From Pseudooceanicola spongiae (lineage in GTDB: Bacteria; Pseudomonadota; Alphaproteobacteria; Rhodobacterales; Rhodobacteraceae): DNA of 64,000 nt. This document shows, piece after piece, positions 44,628 to 54,719 of the stretch. The DNA lies in the NCBI RefSeq assembly GCF_014899185.1, contig NZ_CP045201.1, forward strand, positions 3,511,501 through 3,575,500, in the 5' to 3' direction. The position numbers and the translations under genes are program-made. Under the pieces are notes generated by a model. It was not told the DNA's origin, made no database searches, and saw only the letters and a program-made list of their open reading frames with translations. The first letter of the stretch is position 1. The number at the start of each line of letters is the position of its first letter.

Positions 44628-46433
44628 TCAGGGGCGGGGGAGGTTGCCAAAGCGGATCACGGGCACTTCAACGCTGAAGGTGCTGCCCCGCCCGACCTCC
44701 GACTCCAGGGTCAGCGCGTGACCAAGCAGCAGGCAGGCGCGTTCGACAATCGCAAGACCCAGACCCATTCCGTCGGATGAGCTGACAGTGGCATTGAGGC
44801 GTGAAAACTCCCGGAAAATCTCCTTGCGCTGATCCTGCGGGATGCCGGGGCCGGTGTCATGGACCTCGACCAGAACGTTGTTGCCGCTGCGGCGCGCGCC
44901 GAGCAGCACCGCGCCACCGTCGGTATATCGGATCGCATTGCTCAGCAGGTTTTGCAGAATGCGGCGGAGATAGGTGGCGTCGCTGGCCACCGTGGCGGTG
45001 CTGGGCACGATGTGCAGGCGCAGGCCTTTCTGGCGGGCAAGGGGGGCCATTTCGTCGCCAAGTTGCTGCATCAGCCGCTGCAGGGAAACCGCGGTGACAT
45101 GCACCTCGGCCCGCCCGGAATCGAGCTTTGAGATGTCCAGCAAGGCGCCCATCAGATGCTCGACGCTTTCCAGCGCACGGCGGGCCTTGCCCAGAACGGG
45201 GGCGGTGTCGGCACTGGCGCCGCCATCCTCGACTGAGGCCAGAAACAGCTTGGCGGCCGAGAGCGGTTGCAGCAGGTCGTGACTGGCGGCGGCAACAAAG
45301 CGTGATTTCGAGGCATTGGCGCGCTCGGCCTCCGCCAGGGCGGCCTCCAGTTCGACAGTGCGCTCCAGCACGCGGGCCTCAAGACGCTCATTGGCGCCGC
45401 TGATGGCACGGACGGCGGCACGCTCAGCGGTGACGTCGGTAAAGCTGATGACAAAGCCGTTGTCGGGCATTTCCTGCGCGAAGACCGCCAGTGTCGGAGT
45501 GCTGCCGCGCGTCACCTCGAATTGCAGGGGAGGGCGTTGCGCCGGCTGCGCAATCCATTGGCGCAGGTCCACGGGATGGCTGCCGCCGCTGTAGCTGAAG
45601 CGGGCGGACATCCAGTCGATCAGCCGTTCGGCGTGGATGCCCATGGTGAACAGGCGCATGGGGAACGACAGCAACTCTCCCACGCGGCGGTTCCAGCCGA
45701 CCAGCCGCCCGGCCTTGTCGAAAATGCAGACTCCCTGATCAAGGTGTTCCAGAGTTGCGCGCACCAGCTGGGCCTGATCGTCTAACATGCGCGCGCGCTC
45801 CTGGCGTTCGATCCGCATCATATCCGTCACGTCGGTTTGCAGGATCACGATGCCACCGTCGGGAGTGCGATGTTCGCTGACCTGCAACCAGCGGTGCCCG
45901 GTCAGCCCGACGTTGAACATCACATGCGGTTCGTGATGGCGCGCCATGCGCCGTTGCAGCCAGATTTCGGGTGTTTCATCGGCAGGCAGCGCCAGATGCG
46001 CACTGCGGCTGACCAGTGTGACGTAGTCGGTAAAGCTCAGCCCCGGCGACAGGTCTGGCCTGAGGTCGGGCATATGCATCCCGAAGCGGGTGTTGCACAG
46101 GATCAGTGTTTCGTCGGGGCTGAACAGGGCAAAACCTTCCTCAACCGCCTCGATCGCATTGGCGAGGTTGGAGCGTGCTGCCTCGGTCTCGCGGTTGGCG
46201 CGGGCGAGGTGGTCGTTGGACTGGTTCAGCAGATCCAGCGCTGTCTCAAGCTCTCGTGTGCGGGCGCGGACTTCTTGCTCCAGCAGGGCGGCGCGCTGAA
46301 ACTGGGCGTAGGCCGCGCTGGAGGTGTCATTGTCCTGCTCGACACGGGCCATAAGCGCGCTGGCGATACGCATCAGTTTTTCGACCTGACGGGCGGGGGG
46401 ATCGGCAGGATTGATCAGGTCGCGCGTGCTCAT
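44628..46433 (-). CDS. PAS histidine kinase, NahK/ErcS'-like
   Basis: Soluble sensor kinase of 601 residues without membrane segments. An N-terminal coiled coil (about 55-105) precedes two PAS domains (about 105-215 and 225-345); a second coiled coil leads to the HisKA helix with H385 in AAASHDLLQPLSAAKLF. HATPase motifs: QNLLSNAIRYT, DTGPGIP, SDGMGLGLAIV. No receiver is attached. This order matches Pseudomonas NahK/ErcS', which is inhibited by the FIST protein NosP when NO is bound. It overlaps the FIST gene by 4 bases (ATGA) and is the last gene of the operon. Confidence 0.88.
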   Translation of the reverse strand: MSTRDLINPADPPARQVEKLMRIASALMARVEQDNDTSSAAYAQFQRAALLEQEVRARTRELETALDLLNQSNDHLARANRETEAARSNLANAIEAVEEGFALFSPDETLILCNTRFGMHMPDLRPDLSPGLSFTDYVTLVSRSAHLALPADETPEIWLQRRMARHHEPHVMFNVGLTGHRWLQVSEHRTPDGGIVILQTDVTDMMRIERQERARMLDDQAQLVRATLEHLDQGVCIFDKAGRLVGWNRRVGELLSFPMRLFTMGIHAERLIDWMSARFSYSGGSHPVDLRQWIAQPAQRPPLQFEVTRGSTPTLAVFAQEMPDNGFVISFTDVTAERAAVRAISGANERLEARVLERTVELEAALAEAERANASKSRFVAAASHDLLQPLSAAKLFLASVEDGGASADTAPVLGKARRALESVEHLMGALLDISKLDSGRAEVHVTAVSLQRLMQQLGDEMAPLARQKGLRLHIVPSTATVASDATYLRRILQNLLSNAIRYTDGGAVLLGARRSGNNVLVEVHDTGPGIPQDQRKEIFREFSRLNATVSSSDGMGLGLAIVERACLLLGHALTLESEVGRGSTFSVEVPVIRFGNLPRP

Positions 46434-47605
46434 GCGGTGCCCTCGGGTGGGGGATAGATCGCGACACCTGTCAGGGTCTGGTTCACATGCATCGCGCCGT
46501 GCTGTTCGCCGTAGGTCGAAAAGCCGCGCACCCGGTGGTGGGAAAGAATGGCCGAGAGCGCGCCCGTCACTTGCTTCTGTTCAGCCTCAAGCCGGCGCAG
46601 GATGCAATCGCAGCCCAGAATGATATCAGGCGTGATGTCGCTGGCGAGCGCGCTCAGCTCGCGCTCAAGATGCGTCGGCATGTCCTCGGATCCCGCCAGC
46701 GTCAGCACCAGCCCTTCACCGATGGCCGAGAAGAAGTGCAGATCTCCCGAAGGAGCGACCCGCTGAATGGCGCGCACATGATGCTGGCCGCCGACCTTCA
46801 CCACCACGGGATGCGAGGCGAAGGTGAAGGTGTCGAGCTGGGCGGGATCCTTGCCGAGGATACGTGCATACTCCGGGCCAGCAGGGGCGCCGTTGATTTC
46901 GCTGACAATCCGGGCCTCGGGGTCGGCCCGGGTGACGACCATGCGCCGGTCAAGCGGCGCGAAGTGATCGGTGCGGAACACCCGTATTGGGCAGCGGGTG
47001 CGCACCAGCAGCAGCACGGCCGCCTTTTGCAGCGCGCGCCCGGCGGCAAAGACCTGCGTGCGGGAAAACCGGTTCATGTCGCCTGCGGACCCTCCGAACA
47101 GAGGGATCGGGCCGAGGGCGGTGGCGACCTGGGTCACCAGAACGTCTTCGCGCAGGGACATGCCGTCGACCATCAGAAAGGCGAATTCGTGATCCCAGCC
47201 GGGGGCCTCGCTGATCAGTTCGTTGCGCGCGGCCAGCAAGCGGGGCACCAGATCGGCGTTGGGGCCATCCCCCAGGTTTTCCAGCAACACGGCACGGCTG
47301 CGAAACTGGGCCCGGGGCAGGCCAATGGCGACGATCTCGCCCTCAGTATAGCCATGTGCGTTGATTTCGCCTGCGGTGGTACAGCCGACCACACGTGCCC
47401 GTCCCATGCTGCGCTGTGCATCGGCCACCAGCGCAGGAATATTGGCGCGGGGCGAGGCGAACAGGATCACGGTGTCCAGATCATCGGTCCGCAAGATCCG
47501 CGCAAGCTGCGCGCCCGCGTCGGGATGATCCGCGCGCAGTGAGGCTGATCTGACGATGGGCCTCTGCGTCACCTCCCCGATGACGGTCTCTGCCTGCATC
47601 TGCAT
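46430..47605 (-). CDS. FIST domain sensor protein (NosP-like)
   Basis: A 391-residue cytoplasmic protein with FIST (about 40-235) and FIST_C (about 240-380) domains. Visible motifs: GCTTAGEINAHGYTEGEIVAIG, FGGSAGDMNRF and GCDCILRRLEAE. Such proteins bind small ligands; the Pseudomonas homologue NosP binds heme and senses nitric oxide. Heme binding here is untested. The start at 47605 (MQMQAET) is chosen over the GTG at 47620 because GGAGGA lies about 8 bases upstream. It overlaps the kinase start (ATGA), and the LuxR regulator gene ends 36 bases upstream, so all three form one operon. Confidence 0.88.
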   Translation of the reverse strand: MQMQAETVIGEVTQRPIVRSASLRADHPDAGAQLARILRTDDLDTVILFASPRANIPALVADAQRSMGRARVVGCTTAGEINAHGYTEGEIVAIGLPRAQFRSRAVLLENLGDGPNADLVPRLLAARNELISEAPGWDHEFAFLMVDGMSLREDVLVTQVATALGPIPLFGGSAGDMNRFSRTQVFAAGRALQKAAVLLLVRTRCPIRVFRTDHFAPLDRRMVVTRADPEARIVSEINGAPAGPEYARILGKDPAQLDTFTFASHPVVVKVGGQHHVRAIQRVAPSGDLHFFSAIGEGLVLTLAGSEDMPTHLERELSALASDITPDIILGCDCILRRLEAEQKQVTGALSAILSHHRVRGFSTYGEQHGAMHVNQTLTGVAIYPPPEGTA

Positions 47606-47641
47606 CGGGCTCTCCTCCACCCATGCGCACAGCTTGCGGCG

Positions 47642-48310
47642 TTAGCCCTCGCGACGCAAGACACTTGAGAAACTGGCCTCGCTGGCGAGCAGGGCGGCCT
47701 GCGTCCGACTGTGCACGCCAAGTTTGCGCATGATCGCCGTGACATGCGCCTTGACCGTGGTCTCCGCGATCGACAGCTCAAAAGCGATCTGCTTGTTCAG
47801 CATCCCGTTGGTAATCAGATCCAGAATGCGGGCCTGCTGGTTGGTCAGCGTGGCGATCCGGGCCAGAGTGTCATCGCGGCTCAGGCCGTCATCCTCGTCC
47901 GAACCGAGGTAGCCCTCGGGGACAAAGCGCTGCCCGCGCCGCAGACTGTCGAAGGCGGCCCGGAACACCTCGCGCTGACTGTGTTTGGGGATATAGCCCG
48001 CCGCGCCCGCCGCGAGCGCGGAGGAGATTAGCCGATCCTCCGCCATCGAGGAGACGACGACCACCGGCACGCGGGCGACATTGCGCAGTCGCACCAGACC
48101 GTCGAGGCCACGCACATCTGGAAGGTTCAGGTCCAGCACCACAACATCTGGTGTGCCGTTGCGGGCAAGATCGTCAAGCGCGCCCTGCAGGGTGGCTGCG
48201 GTGCGGATGTCGCGAATGCCCGCCACACTGGTCAGCGTGATCGCCAGCGCATCGCAAAACAGTGGATGATCGTCGACCACAAGGGCCGAGGCCATGCGGA
48301 TATCTTCCAT
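47642..48310 (-). CDS. LuxR family response regulator
   Basis: A NarL/FixJ-type response regulator of 222 residues. Receiver: DD at 13-14, phosphorylation Asp D60 in VVVLDLNLPDVRG, switch region VVVVSSMAEDR, Lys in AAGYIPKHSQ. The C-terminal helix-turn-helix reads LTNQQARILDLITNGMLNKQIAFEL and TTVKAHVTAIMRKLGVHSR. The start is the ATG at 48310 (MEDIRMASAL); the longer frame runs into the divergent promoter. It resembles the regulator partner (ErbR/AgmR type) of NahK-like kinases. It is divergent from coxS, 227 bases away, with two palindromes between, so it may control that operon. Confidence 0.88.
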   Translation of the reverse strand: MEDIRMASALVVDDHPLFCDALAITLTSVAGIRDIRTAATLQGALDDLARNGTPDVVVLDLNLPDVRGLDGLVRLRNVARVPVVVVSSMAEDRLISSALAAGAAGYIPKHSQREVFRAAFDSLRRGQRFVPEGYLGSDEDDGLSRDDTLARIATLTNQQARILDLITNGMLNKQIAFELSIAETTVKAHVTAIMRKLGVHSRTQAALLASEASFSSVLRREG

Positions 48311-48430
48311 GACAGACCCTCCCAAGCCGCAAATGGGCCTTGCCGCATCCCGGCGTGGCCCCGCACCCAGCCTATCGCGCGAAGCATTGCTTTGGGAATA
48401 GGGCCTTCGTCCCATGGCACGGGTCGGTGC

Positions 48431-48444
48431 GCGACCTTGGTCGC
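48431..48444. promoter_or_regulatory. inverted repeat in the luxR-coxS intergenic (second)
   Basis: GCGACC-TT-GGTCGC at 48431-48444, about 120 bases upstream of luxR. It is a candidate operator or hairpin. Function is inferred from position only. Confidence 0.4.
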
Positions 48445-48491
48445 ATAGATGCAGGCCCCCACGCGCGCCTAGCCTGCAAACGGGACGGCGT

Positions 48492-48507
48492 GGAGTCGCG
48501 CGACTCC
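48492..48507. promoter_or_regulatory. perfect 16-bp palindrome upstream of coxS
   Basis: GGAGTCGCGCGACTCC at 48492-48507, 30 bases before the coxS ATG, shares its GCGAC core with the second repeat at 48431. A perfect dyad this close to the start suggests a regulator binding site or a 5' mRNA hairpin. Confidence 0.55.
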
Positions 48508-48537
48508 GTGACACGATAAGTGAGGGAGGAGAAAACC

Positions 48538-49020
<483 letters not shown>

Positions 49021-49050
49021 CCGCCGCAGCATCACCAGGGAGGACAGACC

Positions 49051-51417
49051 ATGCCCAAAGACGGTATCGGCGCCAGCACCAAGCGGCGCGAAGACATTCG
49101 CTTTCTCACCGGCAAGGGCCGGTACACCGATGACATCAACCTGCGCGGACAGGCCTATGTGCACTTCCTGCGCTCGGATGTCGCCCATGCCACGCTGAAC
49201 GGGATCGACACAAGCGCAGCCAAAGATATGCCCGGCGTGCTACGTATTTTCACCGCGAGGGATTTCGACGGCGTCGGCGGCATCCCCTGCGGCTGGCTGA
49301 TCACCGACCGCCATGGCCAACCCATGCAGGAGCCGAAGCACCCGATCATGGCCGAGGGCAAGATCCGCCACGTCGGCGAAATCGTCGCCGCCGTTGTGGC
49401 CGAAACCCTCGATCAGGCGCGCGACGCGGCTGAGGCGATCGTGCTGGACTATGACGAGCTGCCCGCCGTCATCGACATGAAGGCCGCTGTGCAGGCAGAC
49501 GCGCCAAAGGTGCATGAAGAGCTGACGTCCAATCTCTGCTACGACTGGGGCTTTGTTGAGGAGAACAAGGCCGCCGTCGATGCCGCGTTTGATGTCGCCG
49601 CTCATGTCACCACGCTGGAGCTGGTCAACAACCGCCTCGTCGCCAACCCGATGGAGCCGCGCGTTGCCATTGGCGATTACGCCGCCCATGACGACAGCTC
49701 GACGCTCTACACCACCTCGCAGAACCCGCATGTCATCCGCCTGCTGATGGGCGCCTTCGTGCTGGGTATTCCAGAGCATAAACTGCGCGTCATTGCCCCC
49801 GATGTCGGCGGCGGCTTCGGCACCAAGATCTTTCACTACGCCGAGGAAGCCTTTTGTACCTTCGCTGCCAAGCAGCTGAAATTGCCGGTGAAATGGACCT
49901 CGACCCGGTCCGAAGCCTTCATGTCCGACGCCCATGGCCGCGATCACGTCACCAAGATCCAGTTGGCGCTGGACGCCGACAACAACTTCACTGCCCTGCG
50001 AACGGACACCTACGCCAACATGGGCGCTTACCTGTCGACCTTCGCGCCCTCGGTCCCGACATGGCTGCACGGTACGCTGATGGCGGGAAACTATCGCACG
50101 CCGCTGATCTACGTGAACGTCAAGGCGGTCTTCACCAACACCGTTCCCGTCGACGCCTATCGCGGGGCAGGGCGACCCGAGGCGACCTTCCAGCTGGAGC
50201 GTGTCGTCGACATGGCCGCGCGTGAACTGGGCGTCGACCCGGCAGAGCTGCGTCGCCAGAACTTCATCCGCAAGGACCAGTTCCCCTATGCCACCCCTGT
50301 CGCCGTCGAATACGACACCGGCGATTACGAGGCGACGCTCGACAAGGGCCTGGAGCTGTCTGACTACGCCGGTTTCGCCACTCGGCTTGCGGAGAGCAAA
50401 GCCAACGGCAAGCTGCGCGGCATCGGCCTTGCGCACTACATCGAGGCCTGCGGGATCGCGCCCTCCAACCTCGTCGGCCAGCTGGGCGCGCGAGCGGGAT
50501 TGTACGAATCCGCGACCGTGCGCGTCAATGCGACCGGGGGGATCGTGGTGATGACCGGCAGCCACAGCCACGGACAAGGGCACGAGACGTCCTTTCCGCA
50601 GGTGATTGCCCAGATGATCGGGATCGAACCGGATCAGGTCGAGATCGTGCATGGCGACACCGCCAATACGCCGATGGGCATGGGCACCTATGGCTCCCGC
50701 TCCATCGCCGTTGGCGGCTCGGCCATGGTGCGCGCGACGGAAAAGATCATAGCCAAGGCAAAGAAGATCGCCGCCCATATTCTTGAGGCCTCTGACGCCG
50801 ATATTGAGCTGAAGGATGGCAAGTTTTCTGTCGCGGGCACCGACAAATCGCTGAACTGGGGCGATGTCACGCTGGCCGCCTATGTGCCGCACAACTACCC
50901 GCTCAAGGACTTGGAGCCGGGTCTGGAGGAGACGGCGTTTTACGACCCGTCGAACTTCACCTATCCGTCCGGCTGCTACATCTGCGAAGTCGAGATTGAC
51001 CCCGATACAGGCAAAGTGACCATAGAACGGTTCACGGCAGCGGACGATTTCGGCAACATTATCAACCCGATGATCGTTGAGGGTCAGGTGCAGGGCGGTG
51101 TCGCCCAGGGCATCGGTCAGGCGCTGCTGGAAAACTGCAGCTATGACAGCGACGGCCAGCTTCTGTCGGCCAGCTATATGGACTACGCCATGCCGCGCGC
51201 CTCGGATGTGCCGATGATTACGGTGGATCATTCCTGCCAGACCCCTTGCACGCACAATCCGCTGGGTGTCAAAGGGTGCGGAGAGGCCGGTGCCATCGGA
51301 TCGCCCCCCGCCGTGATCAATGCGGTGCTGGATGCGATGCACAGGGCCGGGAAACCGGTCGCGCATATTGACATGCCGGTCACACCGGCCAAAGTCTGGG
51401 CCGCGATGAACCACTGA
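49051..51417 (+). CDS. coxL: form II CO dehydrogenase-like large subunit
   Basis: Molybdopterin catalytic subunit of 788 residues. The active-site loop is AYRGAGR at 369-375, the form II signature; form I CO dehydrogenases have AYxCSFR with the Cys that binds Cu. The catalytic Glu lies in [14 protein letters not shown] near the C-terminus. DVGGGFGTK and [11 protein letters not shown] are further conserved cofactor motifs. Form II enzymes are widespread in marine Rhodobacterales but CO oxidation by them is doubtful; another aldehyde or aromatic substrate is possible. AGGGAGG precedes the ATG. It is the middle gene of the operon. Confidence 0.92.
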   Translation: MPKDGIGASTKRREDIRFLTGKGRYTDDINLRGQAYVHFLRSDVAHATLNGIDTSAAKDMPGVLRIFTARDFDGVGGIPCGWLITDRHGQPMQEPKHPIMAEGKIRHVGEIVAAVVAETLDQARDAAEAIVLDYDELPAVIDMKAAVQADAPKVHEELTSNLCYDWGFVEENKAAVDAAFDVAAHVTTLELVNNRLVANPMEPRVAIGDYAAHDDSSTLYTTSQNPHVIRLLMGAFVLGIPEHKLRVIAPDVGGGFGTKIFHYAEEAFCTFAAKQLKLPVKWTSTRSEAFMSDAHGRDHVTKIQLALDADNNFTALRTDTYANMGAYLSTFAPSVPTWLHGTLMAGNYRTPLIYVNVKAVFTNTVPVDAYRGAGRPEATFQLERVVDMAARELGVDPAELRRQNFIRKDQFPYATPVAVEYDTGDYEATLDKGLELSDYAGFATRLAESKANGKLRGIGLAHYIEACGIAPSNLVGQLGARAGLYESATVRVNATGGIVVMTGSHSHGQGHETSFPQVIAQMIGIEPDQVEIVHGDTANTPMGMGTYGSRSIAVGGSAMVRATEKIIAKAKKIAAHILEASDADIELKDGKFSVAGTDKSLNWGDVTLAAYVPHNYPLKDLEPGLEETAFYDPSNFTYPSGCYICEVEIDPDTGKVTIERFTAADDFGNIINPMIVEGQVQGGVAQGIGQALLENCSYDSDGQLLSASYMDYAMPRASDVPMITVDHSCQTPCTHNPLGVKGCGEAGAIGSPPAVINAVLDAMHRAGKPVAHIDMPVTPAKVWAAMNH

Positions 51418-51472
51418 ACCGTCAGGGTGGCGGGCCGAAATAAAGCCCGTCCCCTACTTAGGGAGAAGACCC

Positions 51473-52258
51473 ATGTATAATTTCGACTTCGTCAAACCCT
51501 CGACGGTGGAAGAGGCGGTTGCCGCACTTCAAGATGATGAGGCGCAGCCGCTGTCCGGTGGCCAGACCCTCATTCCGTCGATGAAACAACGCCTGAATGC
51601 TCCGGGTACGCTGGTCAGCCTGCTCGGGATCGAGGCGCTCAAAGGCATCTCCAGCGCCGATGGCGTACTGACGATCGGCGGCGTGACCAACCACGCAACC
51701 GTCGCGGCAGAGGCGGGCGCCTATCCTGCGCTCGCGGCTTTGGCGGCGCAGATCGGTGACCCTGCCGTGCGCAACCGTGGCACCATTGGCGGCAGCCTTG
51801 CCAACAACGACCCTGCCGCCTGTTACCCAGCGGCGGCGCTGGCTTCGGGCGCGACCATCGTGACCAATTCGCGCGAAATCGCGGTGGATGACTTCTTTCA
51901 GGGCATGTTCACCACCGATCTGGAGGAGGGCGAGATCATCACCTCCGTCAAATTCCCGATCCCCGAGGTTGCAAGCTATCAAAAGTTTGAACAACCAGCC
52001 TCGCGCTTTGCCCTGACTGGCGTTTTCGTGACGAAATATGCCGACGGTGTGCGTGTCGCGATCACGGGCGCCTCTGAAGAAGGCGTTTTCCGCTGGGCGG
52101 AAGCGGAGGAGGCGCTGACAGCGAACTTTTCTGCAGATGCGCTCGCAGCCCTCGCGGTCCCGTCCAACGCCATGATCACCGATTTGCACGGAACAGCCGA
52201 ATATCGCGCGCATCTGTGCAAGGTGATGACCGGTCGTGCCGTAGCTGCCGCACATTAA
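51473..52258 (+). CDS. coxM: CO dehydrogenase-type FAD subunit
   Basis: FAD-binding subunit of the molybdenum hydroxylase, 261 residues. The N-terminal FAD domain has the [14 protein letters not shown] motif and [21 protein letters not shown], the typical TIGGxLANxDP segment. The C-terminal domain (about 170-260) is the CO_deh_flav_C fold. It accepts electrons from CoxS and passes them to the respiratory chain. GGGAG stands before the ATG. No maturation genes (coxD, coxE, coxG) follow; the operon ends at a hairpin. Confidence 0.92.
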   Translation: MYNFDFVKPSTVEEAVAALQDDEAQPLSGGQTLIPSMKQRLNAPGTLVSLLGIEALKGISSADGVLTIGGVTNHATVAAEAGAYPALAALAAQIGDPAVRNRGTIGGSLANNDPAACYPAAALASGATIVTNSREIAVDDFFQGMFTTDLEEGEIITSVKFPIPEVASYQKFEQPASRFALTGVFVTKYADGVRVAITGASEEGVFRWAEAEEALTANFSADALAALAVPSNAMITDLHGTAEYRAHLCKVMTGRAVAAAH

Positions 52259-52267
52259 AGTACTTTG

Positions 52268-52293
52268 CGCGTGGCCTGGCGACTGGCCACGCG
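52268..52293. terminator. hairpin between coxM and the convergent alkX-like gene
   Basis: CGCGTGGCC (52268-52276) pairs with GGCCACGCG (52285-52293), an 8-base loop, extended by AAGTA/TACTT outside. There is no long T-tract, so a bidirectional or weak terminator is likely. It touches the stop of the alkX-like gene (52294). Confidence 0.6.
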
Positions 52294-53505
52294 TTACTTC
52301 GGCTCGGCCAGCCAATCTGGGCCGAAGGCTACGCGCTCGACCCCGGCAAAGCGCGCGACCCGGTCCAGCTCAGCCTCAAGTCTTTGCCGTCGCCCTGCGC
52401 CAAACGCGACGCCGCGCTCTGGCCAGAGGCGGGTAATGTTCAGCACTCCTGCCGCACGATCCGCCTTCATGTCGATACGCCCGACCAACCGGTCACGCTC
52501 CAACAGGGGAAAGACGTAATAGCCATATTCGCGCTTGGACTCGGGCACGAAAATCTCGATTCTATAGCGAAATCCGAACAGCCGCTCTGCCCGGTTGCGG
52601 TCGCGAAGTGCCGGGTCAAAGGGGCTCAATACGCGCAATCTCGCGGGTACTTCCGACAGGGTAGCGGCCTCTTGCGCTACGCAGGGGCGAGCGAAAGCAC
52701 GGCGGATACTGCCATCAGCGTTTTCCACGTCAATCTCTTCCAGCCTCCCTGCCGCAGATTCGCTCTGGCACCATTGCCTAGCCTCGGTGGGGGTGGCGAT
52801 GTCCCAAAAGGCAGCGATTTCGCCGCTGGTGGCGAAGCCGAGGCGCTCCAACGCAGCACTGTTCAACCAGTTCAGGCAAGTCTCGTCAGGCAAGATTTCC
52901 GGGTGGCCATGGACCCGCTCAACCAGATTGTAATACTTGCGGAAATTCTGGCGACGCGAAATCGCCATTTCGCCGCTGCGCCAGAGATACTCCAGCGCAG
53001 CTTTTGAGGGATGCCAGTCCCACCAGCCAGTCGACTTTTCCGCCTCCGCTGACTTTAAATCCGCTGAACAAACATCCCCTCTTTCGGTCACATGAGCGCG
53101 CACCTGCTGAAGTTCGGCGAGGAAGGCCTCTCCTTGCCAGCGTGGCCAGCGCGCCTGCATCCGCGCGGCATCTCGGACGAACCGCAGGCGGATATAGGGC
53201 AGGAAATCGATGGGAATGATCGCGGCGTCGTGGGTCCAATGTTCGAAAAGGTGGCGATCACGCTCGATCAAGGGCGCAAGATGACTGGGCCTGTAGGCAG
53301 GGCGGCGCGCAAACAGGATCATGTCATGCGCCCGTGCCAAGGTATTGACGGAATCCACCTGGATGAAACCCAGACGGCGGATCAGATCAAGAAGATCCTC
53401 CCCTCTGCCGTGGCCCTTTGGGTGCGTGCCGAGTTCGTGACGATGCAGAAACAGCCGTCGGGCATGCGTGTTTTCCAGCAAGGGCCGTGCAAGAGGGGGC
53501 ACCAC
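52294..53505 (-). CDS. YcaQ/AlkX-type DNA glycosylase (winged-helix)
   Basis: A 403-residue HTH_42 family protein. The N-terminal motif IQVDSVNTLARAHDMILFAR contains the QxD pattern typical of the E. coli YcaQ/AlkX subgroup, which unhooks DNA interstrand crosslinks; S. AlkZ uses QxQ. Later motifs: EHWTHDAAIIPIDFLPYIR and LSPFDPALRDRNRAERLFGFRYRIE. The start is GTG at 53505, five bases after the LacI stop, so translation is coupled. No DNA-repair neighbours are seen. Confidence 0.82.
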   Translation of the reverse strand: MVPPLARPLLENTHARRLFLHRHELGTHPKGHGRGEDLLDLIRRLGFIQVDSVNTLARAHDMILFARRPAYRPSHLAPLIERDRHLFEHWTHDAAIIPIDFLPYIRLRFVRDAARMQARWPRWQGEAFLAELQQVRAHVTERGDVCSADLKSAEAEKSTGWWDWHPSKAALEYLWRSGEMAISRRQNFRKYYNLVERVHGHPEILPDETCLNWLNSAALERLGFATSGEIAAFWDIATPTEARQWCQSESAAGRLEEIDVENADGSIRRAFARPCVAQEAATLSEVPARLRVLSPFDPALRDRNRAERLFGFRYRIEIFVPESKREYGYYVFPLLERDRLVGRIDMKADRAAGVLNITRLWPERGVAFGAGRRQRLEAELDRVARFAGVERVAFGPDWLAEPK

Positions 53506-53510
53506 CGTAT

Positions 53511-54536
53511 TCAGCCCATCCGCAGAGTATCGCCAAAATTGATCCGGGGGGTCAACTCAACCTTTCCGCGCGGTGGGGTGTCGGGGGCTTCGACACGTTC
53601 GAGAATGATTTCAGCGGCCTGACGTCCGATCTCAGATCGGCAAGAATCCATGGTCGCCAATTTACGCGGCAAACCTTGCAATAATTCGACATCGTTGAAG
53701 CCGGCCAGCCCGATGCTTCCGGGGATATCATAACCTTGCTCCATCATCCAAAGCAGCCCACCAGCGCCGACGATGTCATTGGAATAATAAAGACAATCGA
53801 GTTCTGGGCTGCGGGCGAGGATCTGCTGCGTCATCTCGCGTCCTTTGCCCAAAGCGGATCCACGTGTGTAGAATTCGGTATCCGCTATCTCGACGCCGCC
53901 CTTTGCCAAGGCTTCGGTAAAACCTTCAAAGCGTTTTCGGGCCCGATGGTCAGCACCCAGTCTCGTGCCGAGGAAGCCAATCTTGCGATATCCCGCGCGC
54001 AAAATGGATTTACCCATTTCGCGCCCTGCGCGCCTGTGTGAAATTCCGACCGCAGCGTCGATTGGAGTGCCATCCGTGTCCATGATCTCAACCACTGGGA
54101 TACCAGAGGCTTTGAGCATTGCGCGTGAGGCATCTGAATGCTCAAGCCCGGCAATGATCACGCCAGAGGGCCGCCATGACAGCATCTCATAGAGGACCTT
54201 CTCTTCTTTTTCCGGTTGGTAGTCGGTAATTCCAACCACGGGTTGCAGCGGAGAGGTTTCCAGAACGCGCGAAATGCCGGTCATTACCTCTGGAAAGACC
54301 ATATTCGACATGGATGGGATGATGACTGCGACCAGATTCACACGCTGGCTGGCCAGCGCCCCTGCGATCTTGTTGGGTACGTAACCCATGCGTTTGGCGG
54401 CTAGGAGGACTTTTTGACGCGTCGCTTCGGAGACATCTCCGCGGTTGCGCAACACACGGCTGACCGTCATCTCCGAAACGCCCGATGCTTCTGATACGTC
54501 GCGCAGGGTCAGGGGGCGGATTGGCGGTTTTGACAA
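53511..54536 (-). CDS. LacI family transcriptional regulator (GntR-like subgroup)
   Basis: A 341-residue LacI/GalR regulator. The helix-turn-helix with hinge covers residues 9-62 (LTLRDVSEASGVSEMTVSRVL, MGYVPNKIAGALAS). The periplasmic-binding-like core includes VAVIIPSMSNMVFPEVMTGI and GIAGFNDVELLQG-type motifs, close to the gluconate regulator subgroup. The only in-frame start is TTG at 54536, with AGCAGG nine bases upstream; a TGA precedes it. No sugar catabolic genes are adjacent, so its targets are unknown. The alkX-like gene follows after 5 bases. Confidence 0.85.
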   Translation of the reverse strand: MSKPPIRPLTLRDVSEASGVSEMTVSRVLRNRGDVSEATRQKVLLAAKRMGYVPNKIAGALASQRVNLVAVIIPSMSNMVFPEVMTGISRVLETSPLQPVVGITDYQPEKEEKVLYEMLSWRPSGVIIAGLEHSDASRAMLKASGIPVVEIMDTDGTPIDAAVGISHRRAGREMGKSILRAGYRKIGFLGTRLGADHRARKRFEGFTEALAKGGVEIADTEFYTRGSALGKGREMTQQILARSPELDCLYYSNDIVGAGGLLWMMEQGYDIPGSIGLAGFNDVELLQGLPRKLATMDSCRSEIGRQAAEIILERVEAPDTPPRGKVELTPRINFGDTLRMG

Positions 54537-54719
54537 GGGGCAATTCCTGCTGATTTTTCACGATGCTATCCCGCGCCGTGCCTCCTCTTCAAGTTGCCAT
54601 TGCCTACAGGCGCACCAAGAGGTGTGATCTGCTCCTCAATCAACCCTAGTAACTTCGGACAAGACACTCAGACAGATCTCTCGGTCCTGGTTCTTTCACT
54701 TGTATCTTTGGTCGTGCGG

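Noticed and set aside
49240..51414. 724-codon minus-strand frame antisense to coxL
   Set aside because: No family pattern; coxL is unambiguous on the plus strand.
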